Virus record (IMG/VR): IMGVR_UViG_3300025131_000104
Span: 1-41,112 of that record
Reading direction: 5' to 3' (one strand)
Source: a virus
DNA: 41,112 bases
A program made the translations under genes and the position numbers. Below are positions 5,351 through 13,410 of this stretch, piece after piece. Position 1 is the first letter of the stretch. Every line of letters begins with the position of its first letter. The notes under the pieces were generated by a model. The model did not search any database. It was not told the origin of the DNA and saw only the letters and a program-made list of their open reading frames with translations.

Positions 5351-7126
5351 ATGGCAAAAGAAAAACTTAATTTAGAAAGAAGAAGAGAAATAGTAGAAAG
5401 AGTTGTAGATGATTATAATGCTTCTTTAGAATTTCAAAGACCTATCTTTCAAAACTTTGTAGAGTATTACCAACTTTACAGATCTGTGATAGATGAACAA
5501 AAACAAAATTACAAAGGAAGAGCTAATCTATTTGTTCCTTATGTTTATTCTACAGTGGAAACAATAGTACCACGTATGGTTGGTAGTAAACCAAAAATAG
5601 AATCTGCACCAAGAGAACCAATGGATATTAGATATGCTGAGCTTAATACACAGCTTACTAATTATCAGTGGGATATGATAGAGATGAAACGTAAAGTAAA
5701 ATCTTGGGTTCGTAATGGTTTAATCTATGGTGTTGGTACATTAAAGCTTACATGGGAATTTAAAACTGAATTAGAAAATACTGTAAAAGATACTCCTAAA
5801 TGTGAAGTGATAGATCCTTTTGATTATTTCAAAGACCCTGAAGCAACAGTAGATTATCCAGGAAGATACGATATTCATAAAACGTATAGATCTATAAATG
5901 AACTTAGACATAATCCTAATTATGATATTCCAAAAGAACTTGAAGCTGAAGTAGATCAGGATGAATATCAAGTTCAAAGAGAAGCTATATTAGGTTTATC
6001 TAAACCTACAAATAGAGATGTAAAGAAATGTGAAATATTAGAGTATTGGGGATTATATGATATAGATGATGATGGTGTAGAAAAAGAATGTTTATTAGTT
6101 GTTGCTAATAGAAATCATTTAATTCGTGCAGAAAAAAATCCTTATAAACATGGACAAAGACCATTTATAAATTTTCATGATACAGATGTTCCAAGTGAGT
6201 TCTGGTCTATAGGAGAAGTAGAACCAATAATGTCACTTCAATATGAATTGAATGATATTAGAAATCAACGTATGGATAATGTAACTCTTATTCTAAATAG
6301 AATGTGGCTTGTAAATAAAGGTGCTGATGTAGACGAAGAAGAATTGATAAGTCAAGCTGGTGGAGTAATTCATGCTGGAGATATAAATGGTATTAAAGAT
6401 TTATCAACCCCTGATGTTACAGGTAGTTCTTACAATGAAGAAACTTTAGTTAAAGCTGATATTCAACAAGCAAGTGGGGTTACAGATTTTACTAAAGGAA
6501 TGGGAAATCAAGGTGGTGCCTTGGCAAATGAGACTGCTACTGGTATAATGATTTTAACTGAACAAGGAAATGCAAGATTTCGTTATAAGCTTGATAACCT
6601 AGAAGATGCACTTGAAAAGTTTGGTAAACAACTTAATGGACTTAATGAACAGTTTATTACTACTGATACAATGATTAGAATTGTTGGACCAAAAGGAAGA
6701 GAATGGACAAAGATTCCATCAAAAGCAATTAAAGCAGATTACGATATTAATGTAGAAGCTGGTTCAACACAACCAATGAATAAATCTGTTAGGAAAGCAG
6801 AAGCAAGAGAATTGTTAGCGACAGTCGCACCTTTTGCTCAAATAGCAGGAATTAATTTGACATATTTTATTAAATATTTATTACAACAATATGATTTGGC
6901 AGACATTAACGAAGCGTTTGGTTCAATCATGGACCCAGCACAACTCACTCCAGAAGGAGAACAAAGAAATCCAATGGAACGATTACAAGAATTACAAGGA
7001 GGACAAAGTGGCGCTGTCCTTGGCGGAGATGTTGGAGCTCAGAGATCTGTTCCGTTCCAAAAATTGGCAGAATCTGGAGAATCTCCTGCTCCACAGGTTG
7101 AAAGGAATCAAAGAGGAGCTCAGTAG
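5351..7126 (+). CDS. portal protein
   Basis: 591 residues, starting 10 bases after the large terminase, as is usual for portals. Recognisable portal-like segments include 'RRREIVERVVDDYNAS' near the N-terminus, the 'NLFVPYVYSTVETIVPRM' segment, 'WEFKT' strands, and the 'EFWSIGEVEPIMSLQYELND' helix that precedes the stem in podovirus portals. The last 50 residues are low-complexity and overlap the next gene. The protein forms the twelve-fold ring at the capsid vertex through which DNA passes. No Shine-Dalgarno; the start is TAATAAAAATATTATG. Confidence 0.93.
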   Translation: MAKEKLNLERRREIVERVVDDYNASLEFQRPIFQNFVEYYQLYRSVIDEQKQNYKGRANLFVPYVYSTVETIVPRMVGSKPKIESAPREPMDIRYAELNTQLTNYQWDMIEMKRKVKSWVRNGLIYGVGTLKLTWEFKTELENTVKDTPKCEVIDPFDYFKDPEATVDYPGRYDIHKTYRSINELRHNPNYDIPKELEAEVDQDEYQVQREAILGLSKPTNRDVKKCEILEYWGLYDIDDDGVEKECLLVVANRNHLIRAEKNPYKHGQRPFINFHDTDVPSEFWSIGEVEPIMSLQYELNDIRNQRMDNVTLILNRMWLVNKGADVDEEELISQAGGVIHAGDINGIKDLSTPDVTGSSYNEETLVKADIQQASGVTDFTKGMGNQGGALANETATGIMILTEQGNARFRYKLDNLEDALEKFGKQLNGLNEQFITTDTMIRIVGPKGREWTKIPSKAIKADYDINVEAGSTQPMNKSVRKAEARELLATVAPFAQIAGINLTYFIKYLLQQYDLADINEAFGSIMDPAQLTPEGEQRNPMERLQELQGGQSGAVLGGDVGAQRSVPFQKLAESGESPAPQVERNQRGAQ

Positions 7127-7232
7127 TTGTAAGAAAGAAGATCTAGAACGTAAGCAAGGATATATTGCTGGTCTTGAATGGATTTTATATGAAAAAAAAT
7201 ATATCATTAATAAAATAGGAAGTAAAAAATAA
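7029..7232 (+). CDS. 67-residue coiled-coil protein overlapping the portal gene
   Basis: Its reading frame is open from 6891, but the plausible start is the ATG at 7029, right after GGCGGAG, so it overlaps the portal's end by 98 bases in another frame. It reads MLELRDLFRSKNWQNLENLL, then a charged helix and 'QGYIAGLEWILYEK'. Small helical proteins of this shape follow the portal in many phages. The gene's own sequence looks well formed, while the overlapped portal tail is low-complexity, suggesting the overlap grew by extension of the portal frame. Confidence 0.6.
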   Translation: MLELRDLFRSKNWQNLENLLLHRLKGIKEELSSCKKEDLERKQGYIAGLEWILYEKKYIINKIGSKK

Positions 7233-7312
7233 TATCAAATTGTGATATACTTAATTAACTAACCCTCGTGGCGTTGCACGGTAAAAACGAAAGGGAGAGA
7301 AAGGGCACTTAT

Positions 7313-7987
7313 ATGCCAGACGTAGAAGATGTAAAACAACCAGAAGAAACTGGTTCAGAATCATCAGCTGAGATTAAATCTACTATAGAGGAACTTAACG
7401 CCAGTGAAGGCGATAAAACACAAGAAGGAACTATTAGTGAAGATGAAAAAGGGATAGAACCTATGATTCCCAAAAAACGTTTTGATGAGGTTAATTCCAA
7501 AATGAAAGCGTATCAAGAATTATTAGAGGTTCAAGAGAAATCATCCACACCAAAAGAATCTAAAGAGGAAGAAAAATCTGATAAGGAATCTAAAGAAAAT
7601 ATTCCTGTCAACAATGAATCTCGTATGAGAGAGATTGCTAGACAAGAAATGTCTTCTAAAGATAAAGAGCTTTCTTCTGCTGTAGAACTGAATAGTGTGA
7701 TGAGTGCTAATCCTGATTTTGTTAACTATAAGGATTCAATTAAAGCTATTATTCAAAGTAATCCAACCGTCTCTTGGTCTAATGCTTACAAGATTGCTAA
7801 ATTTGATTCTGGTGAAGTTGTTGATACAAAACAATCAACACCAGATAAATCTGCAGCAATTGTAGAAAGCAGTCAAGCAAGTCCTAAGACTGGAGATATA
7901 GGAGATCTTGATCCATTAGCTAAGGATCCTTCAGGTAAATTTCTTTATTCAACTAAAGAACTCGAAAAGGTTTTACCAAAAAAATAA
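7313..7987 (+). CDS. probable capsid scaffolding protein
   Basis: 224 residues from the ATG at 7313, chosen over an upstream GTG (7268) because GAGAAAGGG lies just before it. Acidic and disordered at the N-terminus (many Glu, Ser and Thr), with a charged helical stretch around residues 60-130 and a short ordered C-terminus. This composition and the place between portal and capsid gene are typical of scaffolds that guide prohead assembly and then leave. No protease motif is visible. Assignment rests on position and composition. Confidence 0.65.
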   Translation: MPDVEDVKQPEETGSESSAEIKSTIEELNASEGDKTQEGTISEDEKGIEPMIPKKRFDEVNSKMKAYQELLEVQEKSSTPKESKEEEKSDKESKENIPVNNESRMREIARQEMSSKDKELSSAVELNSVMSANPDFVNYKDSIKAIIQSNPTVSWSNAYKIAKFDSGEVVDTKQSTPDKSAAIVESSQASPKTGDIGDLDPLAKDPSGKFLYSTKELEKVLPKK

Positions 7988-8051
7988 CGATGTTCATTAA
8001 AAACGAGTAATAAAAGTCGAAGAGTAAAACTGTTCTAGGAGAATTAATAAT

Positions 8052-9119
8052 ATGCCAAGATCAACAACAAGCACTTTAAGTAATACAATTAAATCATTTT
8101 ATGATAGAGTATTAGTTGAAGCTTTAGATCCAATATTAAAATATTATCAATTCGGAGATAAACGTCCATTGCCAGAAGGCGAAGGTACTTCTGTAGTCTG
8201 GAACAAAGCAGTTAGATTATCTCTTGGTGTTAACGTAACAGAATCACCAGTAAAAGCTTCTGCTGGTAATGCTTTATCTACTTACAAAGTTTCAGCTGTA
8301 ATCCAATCTTATGGTGGATTTACTGAAATTACTGACTTAGTAGATTTAACATCTATCACAGATGTTATGAAACTTGCTGCTGAAAGATTAGGCGCTCAAG
8401 CTGGTGAAACTATAGAACGTGTAATAATGGCTGAAAACTTCATCCATCACACTACTCAATCTATAGGTGATTCAGCTCACCATTACTTCAAAACAGGTAG
8501 TGCTGTTGAAGAAATTTGGGGCTCTGTTTCTGGAAGTTCTGCTGCAGCTCCAGGTGGTTCACCCACCTCAACTGTATCAGCTGCCGCTGTTATAACTGTT
8601 TCTGATGTTAGAGCTGCAATTTTTGTCTTAAAGGGCTTAAATGTACCTGCTTACTCAGGCAATGATTATGTATCAATCGTAAACAATGAAGTTGCTGAAG
8701 ACATTGTAGGAGATAGCACTTGGATTAATTTCCATCAATATGCTGCTCCAGGTCAAAAGAACTTATACACAGGAGAAATCGGAAAGATATATGGTTGTCG
8801 TTTTGTAGAAACCACTCAAGGTCCTGCGGTAATTGCTTCTAATGCTGGTGGTGCAGCATCTGGTATTGCTTATGGTACTGTGGTTATGGGAAGAGGATTT
8901 TATGGTGTAACTGAGTTAGATGGTGGTATAAGAACCTACATCGCTCAAGGCGCTCAAAAATCTGATCCTATAAACCAAAATACTACATACGGTTGGAAAT
9001 CTCATTTCACAACTAAATTATTGAACACTTCTGCTGGATTAGTATTATGGACTGGTTCCAATACTACTACTACAGATGAAGATAGTGGTACTCGTATAGA
9101 TCTACCAAGCGCATACTAA
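8052..9119 (+). CDS. major capsid protein, N4-gp56 family
   Basis: 355 residues. The N-terminus 'SFYDRVLVEALDPILKYYQF' and the following 'GTSVVWNKAVRLSLGVNVTE' and 'YGGFTEITDLVDLTS' are characteristic of the N4-gp56 capsid family, which has the HK97 fold. A Ser/Ala/Gly-rich loop lies near residues 155-175, probably a surface insertion. The start has a good AGGAG site. Codon use is richer in G and C than in the neighbouring carbohydrate genes, as expected for the most highly expressed phage protein. Confidence 0.93.
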   Translation: MPRSTTSTLSNTIKSFYDRVLVEALDPILKYYQFGDKRPLPEGEGTSVVWNKAVRLSLGVNVTESPVKASAGNALSTYKVSAVIQSYGGFTEITDLVDLTSITDVMKLAAERLGAQAGETIERVIMAENFIHHTTQSIGDSAHHYFKTGSAVEEIWGSVSGSSAAAPGGSPTSTVSAAAVITVSDVRAAIFVLKGLNVPAYSGNDYVSIVNNEVAEDIVGDSTWINFHQYAAPGQKNLYTGEIGKIYGCRFVETTQGPAVIASNAGGAASGIAYGTVVMGRGFYGVTELDGGIRTYIAQGAQKSDPINQNTTYGWKSHFTTKLLNTSAGLVLWTGSNTTTTDEDSGTRIDLPSAY

Positions 9120-9134
9120 TATTTTATTAGGATA

Positions 9135-9159
9135 CTATCCCTCAATTTTTGGGGGGTAG
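9135..9159 (+). terminator. stem-loop after the capsid gene
   Basis: CTATCCCTC and GGGGGGTAG pair over 9 bp with two G-U pairs and a 7-base loop. No U-run follows, so it may act as an mRNA stabiliser or partial terminator that sets capsid expression above that of the downstream cassette. Confidence 0.45.
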
Positions 9160-9187
9160 CTCTTAGTAAGTAATTAACAAAACATAT

Positions 9188-9355
9188 ATGTTTAAAAGAA
9201 AAAAGAAAGCAAAAAAAGCTATAAAAATTGAACAAGGTCCTGTATTAGGAGTTAGTAAATGTGAGTGTGGTTGTGGATTATTATCTACAATTATATCACC
9301 AAAAGGAGGAGCATTTAATAATTTAGCTTGCCAGTCAAATACAGAATCCGTTTAA
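9188..9355 (+). CDS. 55-residue Cys-containing basic peptide
   Basis: Starts MFKRKKKAKKAIKIEQ; then VSKCECGCGLL in the middle and a Cys near the end, which could bind a zinc ion. It lies between the capsid gene and the carbohydrate cassette, with an SD-less start (AACATATATG). It might be a minor virion or DNA-binding peptide. No family recognised. Confidence 0.55.
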   Translation: MFKRKKKAKKAIKIEQGPVLGVSKCECGCGLLSTIISPKGGAFNNLACQSNTESV

Positions 9356-9378
9356 AAATAAAAAAATAAAAAAACACG

Positions 9379-10293
9379 ATGAAAATTTTAATTATCGGAG
9401 CTGCTGGTTTCATTGGCTCCCATCTTTACGAAAAATTAAAAAAAGATAAACACGAAGTAGTAGGTATAGATAATTTCTTTCATTCATCTTCACATCCAAT
9501 TATAAAAGATGTTGAATATGCTGATGTACGTTATTATCAAGATATTGAGTCTTATATTAAATGGGCTGATATTGTTTATCATTTAGCTGCTCAAATTCAT
9601 GTAGATAAATCAATTACAAATCCCCAAGAAACATTAGACATTAATGTTACTGGAACTTTAAATGTATTAGAGGCAGTAAAGAAATATAATAAGAAAATGG
9701 TATTTGCTTCAAGTTCAGAAGTTTATGGTACACAGAAATGTCAAATGACAGAATTACATCAATTAGATTGTCAATCACCTTATGCTGCTTCTAAGGTAGC
9801 AGGAGATAGATTATGCAAATCATACTGTGATACCTATGGTACACAAGTAGCGATTTTGAGAAACTTTAACACCTTTGGTTCTTATCAAGCTGATGAGAGT
9901 TATGGAGGTGTTATTGCTATTTTTACACGCTTAGCTTTACAAAATAAACCTTTAACCATCTTTGGAGATGGAACACAGGAAAGAGATTATATGTCCATAA
10001 AAGACGCTATTAAGGGTTATGAATTTTGTATTGAAAAAGAATTGTGGGGTAAACCAGTTAATGTTGGAACTGGTAAAACAATTAGCATAAAGGAGATAGC
10101 AAAAAAGATTATTGAGCTTACAGGTTCAAAATCAAAAATAATATACGGAGATCCAAGACCAGGAGAAGTGCAAAGATTATGTGCAGATATATCTTTTGCT
10201 GAAAAGAATGGTTTTGAAATCTCTACTAATTTTAACGATAATTTAAAAGAATATGTTAAATGGTACAAAAAAGACTACCTTGCTTGTGGGTAA
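9379..10293 (+). CDS. NAD-dependent sugar epimerase/dehydratase (extended SDR)
   Basis: 304 residues. Rossmann motif GAAGFIG at residues 7-13, the SSSEVYG strand, catalytic YAASK (Tyr135, Lys139), and the substrate-binding GDGTQERDYM typical of UDP-sugar 4-epimerases. The Ser-Ser-Glu before VYG, rather than Asp-Glu, favours epimerase over dTDP-glucose 4,6-dehydratase. It opens the carbohydrate cassette and overlaps the next gene by 41 bases. It may set the C4 configuration of a UDP-HexNAc or supply UDP-GalNAc. Exact substrate cannot be read from sequence. Confidence 0.85.
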   Translation: MKILIIGAAGFIGSHLYEKLKKDKHEVVGIDNFFHSSSHPIIKDVEYADVRYYQDIESYIKWADIVYHLAAQIHVDKSITNPQETLDINVTGTLNVLEAVKKYNKKMVFASSSEVYGTQKCQMTELHQLDCQSPYAASKVAGDRLCKSYCDTYGTQVAILRNFNTFGSYQADESYGGVIAIFTRLALQNKPLTIFGDGTQERDYMSIKDAIKGYEFCIEKELWGKPVNVGTGKTISIKEIAKKIIELTGSKSKIIYGDPRPGEVQRLCADISFAEKNGFEISTNFNDNLKEYVKWYKKDYLACG

Positions 10294-10981
10294 TGGCGAG
10301 ATAGGTAAAAGTTTAAAAAAGGTTTTAGAAGAAAAATATAAAAGAATATTCATAAAGGATATTGAAGATATTGAATTACAAAATGTAGAAATACTCCATA
10401 TATGTTTTCCTTATTACAAGAAATTTGTAAAAGAATGTTTAAGACTTATTAAAAAATATAAACCAGAATTAGTAATAATACATTCTTCTGTACCTATTGG
10501 TACTACACGTAAGGTTGGAGACATTGCTGTCAATTCTCCTATTAGAGGTGTCCATCCTAATTTGATACAAGGAATAAAAACATTTACTAAATATTTTGGG
10601 GGAGTGTCAGTAGGTAATGTAAAGAGAGCAGCTAAAATATTTTCAGATGTAGGAATAGAAACTCGTGAAGTTTATAATCCAGAAGAAACAGAAGCTGGAA
10701 AACTTTTAAGTACAACCTATTATTCTTGGTGTATTATGTTTGAAAAATGGGTTAAGGAGTTTTGTGAGAAAAAACATTTGAATTTTGATATTGTGTATAA
10801 TCATTTTAATACAACTTATAATATAGGATATGCAGAATTAAATTCACCTAATTTTATAAGACCTATAATGAAACATATAGAAGGAAAGATAGGAGGACAT
10901 TGTCAAATTCCTAATGCAAAACTATTGAAAAAAGATTTTAAACCAGCTAAGATAATATTAAAGAAAAATAAAAAATTATGA
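10253..10981 (+). CDS. short UDP-sugar 6-dehydrogenase-like protein (WbpA-like)
   Basis: 242 residues against about 430 for UDP-glucose or UDP-GlcNAc 6-dehydrogenases. It keeps the NAD-binding start (LLVGNGEIG), the HSSVPIGTT motif (77-85), the helix with the conserved EAGK lysine (Lys150), and a GGHC active-site cysteine (Cys217), then stops, lacking the C-terminal UDP-binding domain. The N-terminal Rossmann part is also shortened. In the family, Cys carries the covalent intermediate in the two-step oxidation to uronic acid. It could work with reduced parts or recruit a partner. The start overlaps the previous gene; an internal start is possible. Confidence 0.7.
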   Translation: MLNGTKKTTLLVGNGEIGKSLKKVLEEKYKRIFIKDIEDIELQNVEILHICFPYYKKFVKECLRLIKKYKPELVIIHSSVPIGTTRKVGDIAVNSPIRGVHPNLIQGIKTFTKYFGGVSVGNVKRAAKIFSDVGIETREVYNPEETEAGKLLSTTYYSWCIMFEKWVKEFCEKKHLNFDIVYNHFNTTYNIGYAELNSPNFIRPIMKHIEGKIGGHCQIPNAKLLKKDFKPAKIILKKNKKL

Positions 10982-12024
10982 AAATTCCATTTTGTAAACC
11001 ATATTTTAATTTTAATGAAGTAAATGAAGTCAAAGAAGTTATTGAAAGTGGATGGTGGACCACTGGTAAAGTAACAGAAGAATTTGAAAAAGAATTTGCT
11101 AAATATGTAGGAGCTAAATATTGTGTAGCTGTAACGAGTTGTACTGCTGCTTTATTCTTATCTTTAAAATATTTACAAAGGAAACACGATATAATGAAAG
11201 TGTGGTGTCCTTCTTTAACATTCGCAGCAACAGTAACAGAAATTGTTAATGCTGGATGTTATCCTGTATTTGGAGATGTAGATGAAAACTCAATGTGTTT
11301 AGTAAATAAAACAACAGATCAAATAGATGCTGTAATTCCAGTTCATCTGACAGGAAATAAAGCATTTACAAAATATAATGTTCCAGTAATAGAAGATTCT
11401 GCTCATTTAATTGAAAGAGATCAATGTAAAGAAAATCCAAATTTAGTATGTTTTAGTTTTTATGTTACTAAGAACTTAGCAATGGGTGAGGGTGGTGCTA
11501 TATGTACCAATGATAAAGAAGCATATGAATGGTTAAAACAAGCTAGACATCACGGAATATCCAAAGGTGGTTGGGATAGATATAAAGAAGGTGGAAGCTG
11601 GATGTATGATATAGAATTTGTGGGATGGAAATATAATCCATCAGATATATTATGTGCTATTGGATTAGTTCAATTAAGTAAGATGGATTTTATAAATCAA
11701 AAAAGAAAAAAGCTTATAGATTTATATAATAAAGGATTGGGTTATAAAAGAAAGGGATTACATTTATATCCTATATTAGTTAATGATAGACCAAAATTTA
11801 TGGAAGAAATGAAGAAAGCTGACATTCAATGTAGTGTTCATTTTTTACCAATACATCAAATGACAGCATTTAAAAAACATTTTGAAGGTATGAGTAGTCT
11901 TCCAATAACAGAATATCTTGGTGATAAATTAGTTTCTTTACCACTTTTTCCAGAAATGTCAGAAGAAGAAGTAGAGTATGTTATTAAGAAAGTAAACAAG
12001 ACAAAATTATTAATAAATATATGA
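10978..12024 (+). CDS. PLP-dependent sugar aminotransferase (WbpE/DegT family)
   Basis: 348 residues, normal for DegT/DnrJ/EryC1/StrS enzymes. SGWWTTGKVTEEFEKEFA at the N-terminus, the EDSAH motif (Asp140 for the pyridine nitrogen) and FSFYVTKNLAMGEGG with the Schiff-base Lys165 are clear. In the WbpE/WlbC reaction a 3-keto sugar uronate receives an amino group from glutamate at C3. The gene overlaps its upstream neighbour by ATGA and its downstream one likewise, so it is translationally coupled. Confidence 0.9.
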   Translation: MKIPFCKPYFNFNEVNEVKEVIESGWWTTGKVTEEFEKEFAKYVGAKYCVAVTSCTAALFLSLKYLQRKHDIMKVWCPSLTFAATVTEIVNAGCYPVFGDVDENSMCLVNKTTDQIDAVIPVHLTGNKAFTKYNVPVIEDSAHLIERDQCKENPNLVCFSFYVTKNLAMGEGGAICTNDKEAYEWLKQARHHGISKGGWDRYKEGGSWMYDIEFVGWKYNPSDILCAIGLVQLSKMDFINQKRKKLIDLYNKGLGYKRKGLHLYPILVNDRPKFMEEMKKADIQCSVHFLPIHQMTAFKKHFEGMSSLPITEYLGDKLVSLPLFPEMSEEEVEYVIKKVNKTKLLINI

Positions 12025-12842
12025 AACAAAATTATGCAATTATAGGATTAGGTTTTATCAGTGATAGACATATTCAAGCCATAGAAGACACTGGTGGTAA
12101 GATATTATTATCTTGTGATATTGATAAAGAAAAAAAACATAAAGTTCCAGAAGCTAAGTTTTTTGAAAAATGGAAAGATATGATGAGAGATCCATTATTT
12201 AAAAAAATAGATTGTGTTGCTATTTGTACTCCTAATAATCTTCATTCTATTATGACTGCAACTTGTGCTTCATTTGGTAAAAAAGTTATATGTGAAAAAC
12301 CATTAGTAATAGATTACAAAGATTTTAAAACATTAAAAAAATATTCTCATTTAATTTATAGTGTTGTTCAATTAAGAAATAATCCAGAACTACAAAGAAT
12401 ACAAGAGTCTATAACAGATACAGCATCTTATCATGCAGAGTTTAATGTTTCTGTTCATAGAGGAGATTGGTATTTTGATACCTGGAAAGGAGATGATGAT
12501 AAATCAGGAGGATTACTTTTTAATATAGGAGTTCATTACTTTGATTTATTAACTTGGTTTTTTGGAGAACCTATCCAAATTATGAATGATTTAGTAACTG
12601 ATAAAGTAGCTAGAGGAAAAATAGGATTTAAAAATTGTAGTGCAAAATGGAATTTATCGATTGAACAACCTAAAGATAATCAGTATAGATATTTTAAATT
12701 AAATAAAGAAGCCATTAATCTTACAAAATATTTTGACAGCTTACACAAAAAGGTTTATGAAAATATGTTAAATGGTATAGGAGTGAGACTAAATGAAATA
12801 GAACCAACAATAAAATTAATAGAAAAGTTATATGGAAAATAA
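12021..12842 (+). CDS. Gfo/Idh/MocA oxidoreductase (WbpB/WlbA-like)
   Basis: 273 residues. The N-terminal IIGLGFISDRHIQAIEDTGG is very close to the start of WbpB/WlbA enzymes, which oxidise C3 of UDP-GlcNAc uronate and recycle NADH. CEKPL (Glu92-Pro94) is the family's signature, and GVHYFDLLTWFFG carries the catalytic region. It is shorter than typical members (about 310), mainly at the C-terminus. Together with the flanking aminotransferase and acetyltransferase this is the textbook WbpB-E-D set. Confidence 0.88.
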   Translation: MKQNYAIIGLGFISDRHIQAIEDTGGKILLSCDIDKEKKHKVPEAKFFEKWKDMMRDPLFKKIDCVAICTPNNLHSIMTATCASFGKKVICEKPLVIDYKDFKTLKKYSHLIYSVVQLRNNPELQRIQESITDTASYHAEFNVSVHRGDWYFDTWKGDDDKSGGLLFNIGVHYFDLLTWFFGEPIQIMNDLVTDKVARGKIGFKNCSAKWNLSIEQPKDNQYRYFKLNKEAINLTKYFDSLHKKVYENMLNGIGVRLNEIEPTIKLIEKLYGK

Positions 12843-12861
12843 TAATAAAAAGGAGAAAGAC

Positions 12862-13410
12862 ATGGAACCATTAATACAAGTTCATTCAACTGCTGTAATT
12901 GACAATGGCGCTCTTATTGGCATAGGTACAAGGATATGGCATTTTTGTCATATTATGGGAAATACAATTATTGGTGATAATTGCACTTTAGGACAAAATG
13001 TATTTGTTCAAGACGGTGCGATCATTGGTCATAATTGTAAAATACAAAACAATGTCTCAATTTATGATGGTGTTGTTTTAGAAAATGATGTGTTTGTCGG
13101 ACCATCAGCTGTATTTACAAATGTTAGAAAACCAAAGATTAACTCTCCAGTTGATCCAGATAAATACACAAAAACAATAGTACATGAAGGTGCTTCAATA
13201 GGAGCAAATGCTACTATAGTTTGTGGTGTAGAAATTGGTGAAAATGCAACTATAGGTGCTGGTTCCGTTATCACTAAGTCTGTTCCTCCAGGAGTAACCG
13301 TCGTTGGTAATCCAGCTGGTATTCTAGTTAGAGATATTACTGGAATAGCATTTGTAATTTCATTTGAAGAATATTTTATTAAAAAGAAAAAATATGAAAG
13401 AAAAAAATAA
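12862..13410 (+). CDS. UDP-sugar N-acetyltransferase, left-handed beta-helix (WbpD-like)
   Basis: 182 residues from the ATG at 12862, preferred over the in-frame ATG at 12832 because AAAAGGAGAAAG stands just before it. The sequence is made of hexapeptide turns (IGIGTRIWHFCHIMG, IIGDNCTLGQNVFV, IGANATIVCGVEIG), ending in VVGNPAGIL. HFCHIM and the GQNVFVQ segment match UDP-2-acetamido-3-amino-glucuronate acetyltransferases (WbpD/WlbB). It adds the second N-acetyl group using acetyl-CoA. The C-terminal tail is basic and overlaps the next gene. Confidence 0.9.
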   Translation: MEPLIQVHSTAVIDNGALIGIGTRIWHFCHIMGNTIIGDNCTLGQNVFVQDGAIIGHNCKIQNNVSIYDGVVLENDVFVGPSAVFTNVRKPKINSPVDPDKYTKTIVHEGASIGANATIVCGVEIGENATIGAGSVITKSVPPGVTVVGNPAGILVRDITGIAFVISFEEYFIKKKKYERKK

